Assembly (NCBI RefSeq): GCF_900104805.1
Contig: NZ_LT629751.1
Span: 744,001-808,000, forward strand
DNA: 64,000 nucleotides
Direction: 5' to 3'
Origin: Pseudomonas oryzae
GTDB lineage: Bacteria > Pseudomonadota > Gammaproteobacteria > Pseudomonadales > Pseudomonadaceae
Part shown: in pieces, positions 1 to 9,541 of the stretch
Layout of the letters: each line of letters starts with the position of its first letter
Numbering within the stretch: position 1 is the stretch's first letter
Translations under genes and position numbers: made by a program
Notes under the pieces: model-generated
Database searches by the model: none
The model's input: only the letters and a program-made list of their open reading frames with translations
What the model was told of the DNA's origin: nothing

Positions 1-1592
1 CCAGCATGGACGCGATCCCCGAGCGCTACCGCCTCGGCGCGCCCATCGAGCAGCGCGAATACCTGGTCAACGGCGCGCTGCGTCGCTGGGAGGGGCCGCT
101 GGCCACGGTGCGCAGCCCGGTGTTCCTCGCCACCGAGCAGGGCGACGAGCAGGTGGTGCTGGGCAGCACGCCGCTGCTGGATGCCGAGGCCGCGCTGGAG
201 GCGCTGGACGCCGCGGTGGCGGCCTACGACCACGGCCGTGGCCTGTGGCCGACCCTGCGCGTGGCCGAGCGCATCCAGTACGTCGAGGGGTTCCTCGCGC
301 GCATGCGCGAGCAGCGCGACAGCGTGGTCCGGCTGCTGATGTGGGAGATCGGCAAGAACCTCAAGGATTCGGAGAGGGAGTTCGACCGCACCTGCGACTA
401 CATCGTCGACACCATCCAGGCGCTCAAGGAGCTGGACCGCCGCTCCAGCCGCTTCGAGCTGGAGCAGGGCACCCTCGGCCAGATCCGCCGCGTGCCGCTG
501 GGCGTGGCGCTGTGCATGGGCCCCTACAACTATCCGCTGAACGAGACCTTCACCACCCTGATCCCGGCGCTGATCATGGGCAACACCGTGGTGTTCAAGC
601 CGGCCAAGTTCGGCGTGCTGCTGATCCGCCCGCTGCTCGAGGCGTTCCGCGACAGCTTCCCGCCGGGCGTGATCAACATCATCTACGGCCGTGGCCGCCA
701 GACGGTCAGCGCGCTGATGGCCAGCGGCAAGATCGACGTGTTCGCCTTCATCGGCACCCACAAGGGCGCCAGCGACCTGAAGAAGCTGCATCCGCGCCCG
801 CACCGCCTGCGCGCCGCGCTCGGCCTGGACGCCAAGAACCCGGGCATCGTCCTGCCGCAGGTCGATCTGGACAACGCGGTGAGCGAGGCGATCACCGGCG
901 CGCTGTCGTTCAACGGCCAGCGCTGCACGGCGCTGAAGATCCTCTTCGTCCACGAGGAAGTGCTCGAGCCGTTCCTCGAGAAGTTCAGCGCCAAACTGGC
1001 CGCGCTCAAGCCGGGCATGCCTTGGGACGACGGCGTGGCGCTAACCCCGCTGCCGGAGCCGGGCAAGGTGGAGTTCCTCAACGGCCTCTTGGCCGACGCG
1101 CTGGCCAAGGGCGCGCGGGTGGTCAACCCCGGCGGCGGCGCGCACCGGCAGAGCTTCTTCTACCCGGCGCTGCTCAGCCCGGTGACGCCGGCGATGCGCG
1201 TCTACCACGAGGAGCAGTTCGGCCCGCTGGTGCCGGTGGTGTCGTTCCGCGAACTGGAGGAGGTGATCGACTACGTGCTGCAGTCCGACTACGGCCAGCA
1301 GCTGTCGATCTTCGGCAACGACCCCGAGCAGGTCGGCCGGCTGGTCGACGCCTTCGTCAACCAGGTGGGACGCATCAACATCAACGCACAGTGCCAGCGC
1401 GGCCCGGACAGCTTCCCGTTCAACGGCCGCAAGAACTCGGCGGAAGGCACCCTGTCGGTGTACGACGCCCTGCGCGTGTTCTCCATCCGCACCCTGGTGG
1501 CGACCCGGTTCCAGCCGGACAACAAGGAGCTGATCAGCGACATCATCCGCAACCGCCAGTCGAGCTTCATCAGCACCGATTACATCTTCTGA
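1..1592 (+). CDS. gapN: NADP-dependent glyceraldehyde-3-phosphate dehydrogenase (GapN-type), 5'-truncated by window edge
   Basis: Aldehyde dehydrogenase superfamily enzyme, expected to oxidise glyceraldehyde-3-phosphate directly to 3-phosphoglycerate with NADP in the cytoplasm, bypassing the ATP-forming step of glycolysis. The first ATG in the window is at position 6, but the frame is open to the edge. From memory, Pseudomonas homologues carry about 14 further N-terminal residues before the conserved IPERYRLGAPIEQREYLV stretch, so the start probably lies outside. Visible features, counted from that ATG: the substrate/cofactor segment MGPYNYPLNE near 171-180, VVFKPAKFG near 195-203, and the catalytic cysteine at about 307 in FNGQRCTALK. 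The C-terminus is complete and its stop overlaps the convergent kinase gene by 13 bp. The family is clear; the exact substrate is inferred from similarity. Confidence 0.85.
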   Translation, partial: SMDAIPERYRLGAPIEQREYLVNGALRRWEGPLATVRSPVFLATEQGDEQVVLGSTPLLDAEAALEALDAAVAAYDHGRGLWPTLRVAERIQYVEGFLARMREQRDSVVRLLMWEIGKNLKDSEREFDRTCDYIVDTIQALKELDRRSSRFELEQGTLGQIRRVPLGVALCMGPYNYPLNETFTTLIPALIMGNTVVFKPAKFGVLLIRPLLEAFRDSFPPGVINIIYGRGRQTVSALMASGKIDVFAFIGTHKGASDLKKLHPRPHRLRAALGLDAKNPGIVLPQVDLDNAVSEAITGALSFNGQRCTALKILFVHEEVLEPFLEKFSAKLAALKPGMPWDDGVALTPLPEPGKVEFLNGLLADALAKGARVVNPGGGAHRQSFFYPALLSPVTPAMRVYHEEQFGPLVPVVSFRELEEVIDYVLQSDYGQQLSIFGNDPEQVGRLVDAFVNQVGRININAQCQRGPDSFPFNGRKNSAEGTLSVYDALRVFSIRTLVATRFQPDNKELISDIIRNRQSSFISTDYIF

Positions 1593-2560
1593 GCCGGGGC
1601 CAGCCGCCGCCACCAGCGCTGCAGGCGTCCAGGCGTGCATTGCCGGAAACTGCCTAGCAGGCCGGCGGCATCGATACGGCGCTGGCCGGGATCCAGGGCC
1701 AGCGCGGTGCGCAGGGCCGGCCAGCACGGCGCCGGGAGATTGCCCGGACGCTGCAGCTGGCGGTCCAGGCGTTGCTGCCGGGCTTCGCGGGCGTCCAGCC
1801 GGCCGAAGGGATGGCTGCCGCCGGCCAGCTCGTGGAGCAGGCAGGCGAGGGAGTACAGATCGGCGGCGGCGGACAGCGGTTCGCCGTCGAGCAGTTCCGG
1901 GGCTGCATAGCCCGGTGTCCAGGCGACGAAGCGCTCGCGGCTCAGGCGCGGCAGGCCGTCCAGCGCCCCCTCCAGTGACTGGCCGAGTCCGAAGTCGAAC
2001 AGGCGCAGGCCGTCCTCGGCAAGGATCACGTTGCCGGGCTTGAGATCGCCGTGCAGGACGCCGGCGCCGTGGGCATGGGCCAGCGCCTCCAGCAGCGGGA
2101 TGGCGACGTCGCGCAGCGCGGGCCAGGGCAGTCCGTGGGGATGCTCGTCTTGCAACTGGTCGAGGGTCGGTCCCTTGAGCAGTTCGAGGGTCATGAAGGC
2201 GCGGCGGCTCGCGGCGTCGACCTCGAAGCCGTAGGGACGGATCACGTGGGGGTGGCGCAGGCGCAGGGTCAGGGCGTACTCGCCGTAGAGCAGCGCGTGG
2301 GCGTCCGGGTAGGCGCTGAACTCCTCGCTGAGGGTCTTCAGCGCCACCCAGGGTTCGGGGTCGCCGAACTGCTCGCGCAGCAGGTCGCGGGCGCGGTACA
2401 CCGCACCCATGCCGCCGACGCCGAGCAGCCGTTCGATGCGGTAGCGTCCGCTGAGCAGATCCGGCAGCGGACCGGGGGGCGGCGCCACCTGCGGGTTGAC
2501 CGCCGGCTGGGCGCCGGCGGCGAAGGCGAAGTAGGTCTGGTTGCAGGCAGCGGGGCTCAT
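1580..2560 (-). CDS. stk1: T6SS-associated serine/threonine protein kinase (Stk1-like)
   Basis: Cytoplasmic Hanks-type kinase, 326 aa, last gene of the T6SS operon. After a Pro-rich N-terminus the kinase domain runs from about residue 40 to 285, with glycine loop LGVGGMG (46-52), the ATP lysine in VALK75, a catalytic loop HGDLKPGN (H170, D172; G where most kinases have R) and DFG at 189-191. No transmembrane helix or periplasmic sensor domain is visible, unlike PpkA-type kinases. The start ATG overlaps the phosphatase stop (ATGA), so the two are probably translationally coupled and act as an opposing pair on a T6SS target; Fha, encoded upstream, is the natural candidate in this family. The target itself is inference. 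Confidence 0.9.
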   Translation of the reverse strand: MSPAACNQTYFAFAAGAQPAVNPQVAPPPGPLPDLLSGRYRIERLLGVGGMGAVYRARDLLREQFGDPEPWVALKTLSEEFSAYPDAHALLYGEYALTLRLRHPHVIRPYGFEVDAASRRAFMTLELLKGPTLDQLQDEHPHGLPWPALRDVAIPLLEALAHAHGAGVLHGDLKPGNVILAEDGLRLFDFGLGQSLEGALDGLPRLSRERFVAWTPGYAAPELLDGEPLSAAADLYSLACLLHELAGGSHPFGRLDAREARQQRLDRQLQRPGNLPAPCWPALRTALALDPGQRRIDAAGLLGSFRQCTPGRLQRWWRRLAPAQKM

Positions 2561-3288
2561 CGGCGGATCACCACGGCACTCAGGTTGTCGCGCGCCGGAC
2601 CGTCCAGGGCCCGGTCGAACAGCTGGCGCACGGCCAGCGCGGCGGAAGGCAGGGCGAGCGCGCTGCCGAGCGCCTCGGGCGCCAGATCCTGGTAGAGGCC
2701 GTCGCTGCACAGCAGGAAGGTGTCGCCGGGCAGCACGTCCAGTTCGACGACCTCCAGGGCCAGCGCCTCGCCGACGCCCACCGCGCGGGTCAGCGCATGG
2801 GCCGCCGGATGGGTGGCGGCCTGCTCCGCGGGTATCCGCTGCTCGTCGATCAGTTGCTGCACCAGCGAGTGGTCGCGTGTCAGCTGGTAGAGGCGGCCGC
2901 TGCGCCACAGGTAGCAGCGACTGTCGCCCGCCCACACGCAGGCCGCGCGCTGCGCCTCGATCAGCAGGGCGACCACGGTACTGCCGATCACCGGATCGGG
3001 GCAGGCGGCGGTCACCGTCGGCGTCTGGCCGAGGTGACGGTTGAGACGATGCAGGCACTGGCGCACCTGCCCGAGGCGCGCGGCCAGACTGCCGGCCAGC
3101 CTCAACTCGGCGAGGCCGTCGACGATCAGCCGGCTGGCCAGGGCGCCGCCGCGATGACCGCCCATGCCGTCGGCGACCGCCCACAGTCCCTGCTGCGGGC
3201 GGTCGAGCACGGCGTCCTCGTTGCCGGCGCGCACCTTGCCGGTCTCGCTGCGCGCGGCGCTGCGCCAGCCCGGGATGGCCGCTGTCAT
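2557..3288 (-). CDS. stp1: T6SS-associated PP2C-family protein phosphatase (Stp1/PppA-like)
   Basis: Metal-dependent Ser/Thr phosphatase of 243 aa that would reverse phosphorylation by the adjacent kinase. The PP2C metal-binding and catalytic signatures are all present in order: GNEDA near residue 22-26, ADGMGGH near 38-44, the WAGDSR block near the middle, LLCSDGL, and a C-terminal ARDN. The chosen ATG overlaps the tssM stop by one base (TGATG), and the gene's own stop overlaps the stk1 start by 4 bp, so tssM-stp1-stk1 form one coupled block. A much longer open frame extends upstream over tssM, but it is a shadow with no PP2C sequence. The gene position (after tssM, before the kinase) is that of P. 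aeruginosa HSI-II. Confidence 0.9.
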   Translation of the reverse strand: MTAAIPGWRSAARSETGKVRAGNEDAVLDRPQQGLWAVADGMGGHRGGALASRLIVDGLAELRLAGSLAARLGQVRQCLHRLNRHLGQTPTVTAACPDPVIGSTVVALLIEAQRAACVWAGDSRCYLWRSGRLYQLTRDHSLVQQLIDEQRIPAEQAATHPAAHALTRAVGVGEALALEVVELDVLPGDTFLLCSDGLYQDLAPEALGSALALPSAALAVRQLFDRALDGPARDNLSAVVIRR

Positions 3289-6200
3289 CACAGCGCCGCC
3301 GGCAGCTGGAAGTCGCGCAGCCGGGCGAGGTCGAACGGATTCGGCGCGCGCTGGCTGTGCAGCAGGTAGCTGGTCTGCAGACCGTCGATGCTGGCCTTGA
3401 CCATCAGCACGTCGCGGCCGCGGTGGTAGTCCACCTGCATTCGGTCGAGCAGGCGGAACAGCGACCAGGGGCCGCCGTCCTGGCGGATGCCGACCTTGCG
3501 TCCGCCGAGTTCCTCCAGCACCAGGCTGGTCTGGCCGCCGTCGGCCTCGGCCGGCCAGTGGAAGGCGGTCGGCACGATCGGACCGTGGCGGTACTCCAGC
3601 TGCTGGTCGCCGAAGCGGAAGTCGGCGCGTCCGAGGCTCGAGTCGAGCGAGTAGGGTTCGAGCTTGAAGCGGACCTGCGGCTCGGCGGGATCCTCGGCGA
3701 AGAAGCTGCGGCGGATGTTCTGCGCCAGGTTCATCTGCGCGAGGATCTCGCCGGATACCGGCAGGCCGTGGCCGTCGACGCGGCGCAGCTGATACTCGCC
3801 GGCACTGCCGGTGACGAACGGCTTGAGATAGCGCTCGAAGAAGCGGTCGGCCACTCCCTGCGCCTTGAAGAACTCGCGGAAGTCGGCGAGCGCGACGTCG
3901 CTCTGGCTGTCGGCGCTGAACGGATAGCGCTGGCGCAGCGAGCCCTGGTAGAAGGTGTACAGCTCGTGCTGGTAGCGCTGGTTGAGGTGGTCGTAGGCGC
4001 CGTCGAGCACCAGCAGCCAGCTGTCTTCGGCGAGCAGGGTCAGCCATTCGCCGAGCGGACGGGGCAGCCGGCTGGCGCTGGTGCGCAGCTGGTTGAAGGC
4101 GTCGCGCTGGCCACCCATGCGCGCCTTGGCCAGCTCGAAGGCGGCCTGGTCCGGAGCGCTGGCGTGGCTCAGCCCGGCGAGCTGCAGCTGCAGGGCATCC
4201 ATGGCCTGGAAGGCGGCGGTCAGCCCAGGGGCAGGGCCGCCGTTGTCGTCGAGCAGCTGGTGCAGCGGTGCGAAGCGGCGTTCCAGGGCCCTGCGCGCGG
4301 TATCCGGCAGGTCCTGCGCCACGGCTGCTTCGGTCTTCTGGGCTGCGGCGGCGGCCAGTTGTGCGGCCTTGGCGGATTTGCCGCCCTTGTCGGCGAGCGC
4401 TTCGGCAGCATCGGCGGCCTCGTCGGCGGCGCTGGCCAGGCCGGCGAAGCGGGTGTTGTCGCGCACTTCCACCAGCAGGGCCAGCAGCGGCGAGCTGGCC
4501 GCGGTCAGCCCGGCCAGTTGCTCGGCGCCCTGCCGGGTGTCGGCGATCTGGTCGAGGGACAGCAGATTCAGCGCTTCGCTCCAGTGGCTGGCGTAATCGC
4601 GGAAGTACAGCTGCTCCATTTCCACCATCAGGCGGCCGAGGTCGTTGGCGCTGAGGCTTTCGCCTTCGCCGAGTACCCAGTTGTCGCGCAGGATGTCGCG
4701 CACCAGGCTGCTGCCCTGGGCGATGAAGTACTGCTGGTAGCCGCGCTGGGTGTAGAAGCCGGGGATCGGGTAGTCGGTTCCGCCGAGCAGGACGCCCTGC
4801 GCTCCCAGCTTCTGCTCCAGGCGGTAGTCCGGCAGGCTGCGCGCCTGCTCCTGGAGCATGCGGTACACCACGCTGGCCAGCGACTCGCGACGCAGCACTT
4901 CGCGTGCCTGGCTCACCAGTCGGGCATTCGGCGTCCAAGGGCTGAAGGTTCCTTCCAGCAGGCGGGCGAAGTGGCCGTTCAGGCCGGCCTGCAGGGCGGC
5001 GTCGCCGGCATGCCGCTGCGACCAGTCGGCAGCCAGCCAGTCCTTCAGATAGGCGCCGTCGCGGCGCTCCTCGATACCGAGCATCAGGTAGGCGCGCAGG
5101 CTGCCCAGCAGGCGTTCGCGGTCGCCTAGGTTGGCGCGGATCTGCGCCTCGAGCTGGTTTGCCACGCGGGGCAGCAGCAGGTTTTCCAGGCTGCGGCGGT
5201 AGGCGGCCTGCAGCAGCGGATCGACTGCCTCGCCCTGGTAGAGACCGGCGCGCTCTCGCCAGGCGGCGTCGGCGCTCGCCGGGAATACCCGGGTGGCGGC
5301 ATGGCGACTGTCCAGAATCCCGAGCATCTGGCGGACGTCGTCTGCGCTGCGGGATGTCCGGCTGGCTTCTGCGGCGATCTCGCGCAGCTGTTCCAGGCGT
5401 CCGTGGTTGGCGGAGAAACTGCCGGCCCAGACCAGGCCGAACAGCGCCAGGCAGGCGAAGGCGCCGGCGTACAGGGCGCGCTGGCCCCAGTCGATGCGCC
5501 GCACTTCCTGCTGGTCGAGGGTGGCCAGATCGGCCTCGGGGAAGATCACCCGGCTGAGCAGGTGATGGATGAAGCGCGCCCGCCCGCTGCGCAGGGTGGG
5601 CAGGCTGCTGCCGCGCAGGCCGAGGTTGCGGCCGATGCCGGCGGTCAGCGGGTCGAGCTGGGCTTCCAGCTGCGGCGCGCTGGTCAGGTAGAAGCCGCGC
5701 AGCTGGCTGGCGCGCTGGTAGCGGTTGCCGGCGAAGGCCAGCTCGACGAACAGGCACAGGCGTTCGCCGATCTGTCCCAGCTGGTGCGGGAAGTCGAGGA
5801 TGCGGCCGCGGCGCTGGGTGTCGCGCTCCTGGTGCATGCGCTGGATCACCTGGCTGTTCAGGCGGCGCAGCAGCTCCTCGAACTCCTGGCGCACCACGCC
5901 GGCATCGGTACCGTCCTGCTCGCGGCGGAAGCTGGCGCCGAGCACCTGGTCGCTTTCCTCGCGCGACAGCTGGTCGAAGAATTCGTCGAAGCCGAGCACC
6001 TGGTCGGCCTTGCTCAGGACCAGATAGACCGGCACCTCGACACCCAGGCGCCGGTGGATCTCCTGCAGGCGCTGGCGGACCTGTCGCGCCAGTGTCTCGA
6101 GCTCCGGTTCGTTGCCGTCCTGCAGGCGCTCGACCGGGATGTTGACCAGCACGCCGTTGAGCGGGCGGGCGCGGCGCTTGCGCAGCAGGCCGAGCAGGGT

Positions 6201-6818
6201 GTCCCAGGCCCTGCCGTCGACTGTGGTGTCGGGCTGCGTCAGGTAGCGGCCGGCGGTGTCGATCAGCACGGCGTGCTCGGCGAAGTACCAGTCGGCATGG
6301 CGGGTGCCGGTGACGTCGCGGGTCAGGCGCTGCGCCTCGTCACGGTTGAGCGGGAAGTCCAGGCCGGAGAAGTCGAGCAGCGAGGTCTTGCCGCTGCCCT
6401 GCGGGCCGATCAGCAGGTACCAGGGCAGTTCGCTGCGCCATTTGTCGCTATGTCCGCCATACAGGCTGGAGCTCTTCAAGGTGCGCAGGGCTTCGCGAAA
6501 ACGCTGCTGCAGGATGCTCTGCTCCTCGCTGATCAGGCCATCGCGGCGCAGACGTTCCTGGGCAACCTCGTCCTCTTCCTCGGCCTTTTGCCGGCGGGTG
6601 GCGCGCCAGTTGCTGAATACCAGGAACAGTCCCCACAGCAGGCACAGCGCGGCGATGCTCAGCAGCCGGCTGCCGGCAGAGGCCCAGAACTTGTGTTCGG
6701 CGACCGCCAGCAGCGGACCGGCGAACCAGATCAGCAGGGCCAGCACCAGCAACAGGCACAGGCTCCATACCCAGGTCTTGCGGAAAAAGGCGCCCAGGCG
6801 GGCGAAGAAATCTTTCAT
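3288..6818 (-). CDS. tssM: T6SS membrane complex protein TssM (IcmF)
   Basis: Large inner-membrane component of the T6SS trans-envelope complex, 1176 aa, in the usual size range. It joins cytoplasmic/inner-membrane TssL to the periplasmic side of the lipoprotein TssJ. Two N-terminal transmembrane helices lie at about residues 16-34 and 51-69 and a third at about 445-463. The cytoplasmic domain between them has a Walker A motif GPQGSGKT at 138-145 and DTAGRY (Walker B-like) further on. The long C-terminal region is the periplasmic IcmF-related part. It contains an Ala-rich segment in its middle that may be helical. The gene sits 18 bp after tssL. Confidence 0.96.
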   Translation of the reverse strand: MKDFFARLGAFFRKTWVWSLCLLLVLALLIWFAGPLLAVAEHKFWASAGSRLLSIAALCLLWGLFLVFSNWRATRRQKAEEEDEVAQERLRRDGLISEEQSILQQRFREALRTLKSSSLYGGHSDKWRSELPWYLLIGPQGSGKTSLLDFSGLDFPLNRDEAQRLTRDVTGTRHADWYFAEHAVLIDTAGRYLTQPDTTVDGRAWDTLLGLLRKRRARPLNGVLVNIPVERLQDGNEPELETLARQVRQRLQEIHRRLGVEVPVYLVLSKADQVLGFDEFFDQLSREESDQVLGASFRREQDGTDAGVVRQEFEELLRRLNSQVIQRMHQERDTQRRGRILDFPHQLGQIGERLCLFVELAFAGNRYQRASQLRGFYLTSAPQLEAQLDPLTAGIGRNLGLRGSSLPTLRSGRARFIHHLLSRVIFPEADLATLDQQEVRRIDWGQRALYAGAFACLALFGLVWAGSFSANHGRLEQLREIAAEASRTSRSADDVRQMLGILDSRHAATRVFPASADAAWRERAGLYQGEAVDPLLQAAYRRSLENLLLPRVANQLEAQIRANLGDRERLLGSLRAYLMLGIEERRDGAYLKDWLAADWSQRHAGDAALQAGLNGHFARLLEGTFSPWTPNARLVSQAREVLRRESLASVVYRMLQEQARSLPDYRLEQKLGAQGVLLGGTDYPIPGFYTQRGYQQYFIAQGSSLVRDILRDNWVLGEGESLSANDLGRLMVEMEQLYFRDYASHWSEALNLLSLDQIADTRQGAEQLAGLTAASSPLLALLVEVRDNTRFAGLASAADEAADAAEALADKGGKSAKAAQLAAAAAQKTEAAVAQDLPDTARRALERRFAPLHQLLDDNGGPAPGLTAAFQAMDALQLQLAGLSHASAPDQAAFELAKARMGGQRDAFNQLRTSASRLPRPLGEWLTLLAEDSWLLVLDGAYDHLNQRYQHELYTFYQGSLRQRYPFSADSQSDVALADFREFFKAQGVADRFFERYLKPFVTGSAGEYQLRRVDGHGLPVSGEILAQMNLAQNIRRSFFAEDPAEPQVRFKLEPYSLDSSLGRADFRFGDQQLEYRHGPIVPTAFHWPAEADGGQTSLVLEELGGRKVGIRQDGGPWSLFRLLDRMQVDYHRGRDVLMVKASIDGLQTSYLLHSQRAPNPFDLARLRDFQLPAAL

Positions 6819-6836
6819 GCTGCATTCATCCCTGAA

Positions 6837-7703
6837 TCACTGCTGTTCGCCGGCGTTGCCGGAGAGGGTCTGATACGTCTGCAATACGCTGTCGCGCTGT
6901 TCGCCCAGCACCCAGGCGAAGCCGCCATACATCACCGTCAGGCAGGCCAGGGTGAACAGCGCCACCAGCCACCACGGCACGATGCGCACCAGGTGGCGGC
7001 GGGTGTCCCGGAGGCCCTGCCAGTGCGGCGACACCTCGCGCGGCACGTCGCCGCGCAACTGGCGGATCTGCCGGTACAGGCTGTCGCGGATCGCCTCCAG
7101 CTCGAGCATGCCGCGCGGCAGCACGCGGTACTTGCCCTCGAAGCCGAGCGCCAGGCACAGGTACATCAGCTCGAGCATCGGCAGGTGCTTGACCGGGTTG
7201 CGGGTCAGCCGCTCGAGCAGCTGGAAGAACTTCTCGCCGCCGAAGGTCTCGTTGTGGAAGGAGGACAGCAGGCTCATCTGTGTCCACTCGCTCTCGTTGC
7301 CCCAGGGCGTGGTGACCACCGCCTCGTCGAGCACCGTGCACAGCACGTAGCGGGCGGCCATCACCTGGCTGCTCTCGGCGCCGTCGTGCAGGGTGCGGTG
7401 CTCGAACAACTTGAGTTCATCGCCGAGGTGCTGGTTGAGCTCGTGCAGATCCTCGGCCGTGAGGCTGTGCTTGAGGCGCACCACCTCGGAGAGCAGCGCG
7501 GAGGCGGCGGCGACCAGTGGATTGAGACTGAGGTTGAAGCTCTCCGCCGGGCGCAGGCGGGCGGCGTAGATCATCCGCTCCTCGAGCTGCTCGTATTTCG
7601 GCGGGCTGGCGAAGTCGGTCAGCGGGCTGTGGGCCGCGGCCTCGCCGCCGCGGTTGAGGATGACAGTGCGGTCGTCCCTGGCATGGTCCATTGCGCGGTT
7701 CAT
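6837..7703 (-). CDS. tssL: T6SS membrane complex protein TssL (DotU/ImpK)
   Basis: DotU-family cytoplasmic/inner-membrane protein, 288 aa, partner of TssM and contact point for the baseplate. The N-terminal cytoplasmic domain is followed by a single hydrophobic helix at about residues 243-265 (WWLVALFTLACLTV...) and a short tail of roughly 20 residues. There is therefore no C-terminal OmpA-like peptidoglycan-binding domain, which some TssL proteins carry. No separate peptidoglycan-binding protein is encoded in the locus either, so wall anchoring must come from elsewhere or be absent. Only 5 bp separate it from tssK, with AGGA before the start. Confidence 0.95.
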   Translation of the reverse strand: MNRAMDHARDDRTVILNRGGEAAAHSPLTDFASPPKYEQLEERMIYAARLRPAESFNLSLNPLVAAASALLSEVVRLKHSLTAEDLHELNQHLGDELKLFEHRTLHDGAESSQVMAARYVLCTVLDEAVVTTPWGNESEWTQMSLLSSFHNETFGGEKFFQLLERLTRNPVKHLPMLELMYLCLALGFEGKYRVLPRGMLELEAIRDSLYRQIRQLRGDVPREVSPHWQGLRDTRRHLVRIVPWWLVALFTLACLTVMYGGFAWVLGEQRDSVLQTYQTLSGNAGEQQ

Positions 7704-7708
7704 ATAGG

Positions 7709-9040
7709 TCAGTTCCTGATCGCCCAGAATTTCAGTTCAAGCTCGGCGAATTCGCCGGAGACGTGGAAAGCGAAGCCGCCGGAGCGCTCCAGCTGGGCCA
7801 GCTCCTCGGAATTGAGCTCCAGGGCGAAGTAGGTCTTGCCGGCATGGAAGGGGATCTGCCGCGGCGCCACCGGCAGCGGCTTCACCTTGATCCCCGGCAG
7901 GTGCAGGTTGACCAGCTGGCGGATGCGTTCCACCGGGCCGACCTTGAGGTGCGCCGGCAGACGCGTACGCAGCTCCTCCGAGTCGCACTGGGCGCTGGCG
8001 GCGAGCACGAAGGAGGCCGAGCCGAGCAACTGGTGGTCGTGCAGCGGCGACACCTGGATGCCGTACTGGCGTTGCTGCAGGACCAGCTCGATGGCGTGCT
8101 GCTCAAGCACCATCGACAGCACCTGGCGGATGGCGTCCATCAGCTTGCGAAAGCTCAGCCCCTGGTCGCTGTGCTGATAGCGGCCGTCCAGGCGCGGGCG
8201 CTTGCTTTCGCTGGAGAAGGTCGCCAGCTCGCCGAGCAGACCGAGCAGCTCGCGGTAGATCTGTTCGGGATGGGCGCGCTCGAGGCCCAGGTAGTGGCGC
8301 AGCACCGGCTCGTGGCGGTTGATCAGCTGCAGCATCAGGAAGTCGCCGACCTCGGCGCCGCCGACCTTGCCGGTGGCGCGGATGCGCTCAGCGAGGATGT
8401 CGCCGCGATGGCCGAGCATGCTGATCACTTCCTTGAGGCAGGACAGCAGGTAGCCGGAGGCCTGGAAGTCGATGAAGGTCGGGATGAACTCGGCATCCAG
8501 AGTGATCACCCCGTCCGGGGTGGTGTCGAGGATGTCGCACAGCTTGAGCCGGACGTAGGCCTGGTCGCTGCGCTGCTCGCCGAGCAGCAGGCGGAAGTCC
8601 GGGCGCGCGGTGCTCACCTGGCTGCTGCTGCCGTCGCCGGCGTTGGAGTCGGCGACCTCCTCGTCGCAGGCGGTGTAGCGGGCCAGCACGTCCTTCTGCT
8701 CGGGGCGGCGGCTCTCGATGTGGTTGCCGGTGACCAAGGCCAGGGCCAGGTATACCGGGGTGTTGCCGGTGTTCGGCGGCACGTCGACGGCGAGCGGCTC
8801 GCGGCTGCCGTCGATCTCGAACAAGCTGCCGTCGGGAAGGATGCCGCTGGCCTGGCTGACCACCAGCTTGCCCATGTTGAGGAACTGGCGGTCGATCTCC
8901 AGGGCGAAGAAGCCCCAGGCGTAGTGGCCCAGTTTCTGCGTGCGGGTCTTCAGCTGGTGCTCGTAGTAACGGTCGTTCTGCTGGAAGTGCTGTGGGCGCA
9001 GCAGCATGCCTTCCTGCCAGACCACCTTGTGCTGGTTCAT
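7709..9040 (-). CDS. tssK: T6SS baseplate protein TssK
   Basis: Baseplate component of 443 aa that links the TssEFG wedge to the TssL/TssM membrane complex in the cytoplasm. The N-terminus (VVWQEGMLLRPQHFQQND) is the diagnostic start of the family, and length is typical. No transmembrane segment is seen. It lies between tssJ (3 bp gap) and tssL (5 bp gap), which is the conserved J-K-L-M block of HSI-II-type loci. Confidence 0.97.
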   Translation of the reverse strand: MNQHKVVWQEGMLLRPQHFQQNDRYYEHQLKTRTQKLGHYAWGFFALEIDRQFLNMGKLVVSQASGILPDGSLFEIDGSREPLAVDVPPNTGNTPVYLALALVTGNHIESRRPEQKDVLARYTACDEEVADSNAGDGSSSQVSTARPDFRLLLGEQRSDQAYVRLKLCDILDTTPDGVITLDAEFIPTFIDFQASGYLLSCLKEVISMLGHRGDILAERIRATGKVGGAEVGDFLMLQLINRHEPVLRHYLGLERAHPEQIYRELLGLLGELATFSSESKRPRLDGRYQHSDQGLSFRKLMDAIRQVLSMVLEQHAIELVLQQRQYGIQVSPLHDHQLLGSASFVLAASAQCDSEELRTRLPAHLKVGPVERIRQLVNLHLPGIKVKPLPVAPRQIPFHAGKTYFALELNSEELAQLERSGGFAFHVSGEFAELELKFWAIRN

Positions 9041-9043
9041 GGC

Positions 9044-9541
9044 TCAGTCCTCGTCCTTGGCGTTCTTCTCGTCGGCGGCATCGCGCGGGTGGATGCCGCG
9101 CGCGTCGAAGTCCAGCTCGATGCGGTTGTGTTGCTGCTCCTGTAGCGGGACGACCAGCCGCCAGCGGCTGTCCGGCAGGTCGCGATAGGCGGCCAGTACG
9201 CCGAGGTAGCGGCTACCCGGCTGCACCGACAGCTTCAGCGTGCGGGTTTCGCCAGGGCGCAGCTCCAGCTCCTCGCTGGTCACCAGATCCGGCTGCAGGG
9301 TTTCCTTCGAGCGCTGGTAGAGGGTGAAGAAGTCGGCGTTCTCGAAGGCCGCCGGGTGCTTGAGTTCGAGCAGACGCAGCACGATCGGCGAGGGGCGGCC
9401 GCTGAGGTCGGGGTTCAGGCGGTCGTTGCCGGCCAGGGTGAGGTCCAGCTTGGTCGTCTCGGACCAGGGCGACAGCGCCGAGCAGCCGCCGAGGGCGAGC
9501 AGCAGGGCCAGGGGCAGGAGGCGGGGCATGTGCATCATCAT
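9044..9541 (-). CDS. tssJ: T6SS outer-membrane lipoprotein TssJ
   Basis: Small outer-membrane lipoprotein, 165 aa from the chosen start, that binds the periplasmic end of TssM. The sequence begins MMMHMPRLLPLALLLALGGC, a signal peptide ending in the lipobox LGGC with lipidated Cys20. The mature part has the beta-sandwich pattern of TssJ and a charged C-terminus (NAKDED). The start was set at the first of four close Met codons because it overlaps the fha stop (ATGA); the other Met codons (9538, 9535, 9529) would only shorten the signal peptide. The longer open frame upstream has no signal sequence at its start and was not used. Confidence 0.92.
   Translation of the reverse strand: MMMHMPRLLPLALLLALGGCSALSPWSETTKLDLTLAGNDRLNPDLSGRPSPIVLRLLELKHPAAFENADFFTLYQRSKETLQPDLVTSEELELRPGETRTLKLSVQPGSRYLGVLAAYRDLPDSRWRLVVPLQEQQHNRIELDFDARGIHPRDAADEKNAKDED

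Noticed and set aside
2557-5757. Long minus-strand frame extending the phosphatase into tssM
   Set aside because: Only the part after 3288 has PP2C sequence; the rest is an Arg/Pro/Ala-rich shadow of tssM.
5301-7832. Very long open frame (over 800 codons) on the plus strand across tssM-tssL
   Set aside because: Antisense shadow typical of high-GC DNA; low-complexity Ala/Gln/Val-rich translation with no family similarity, opposite to clear tss genes. The same applies to other long antisense frames over vgrG, clpV, tssF, mdc and deaD.
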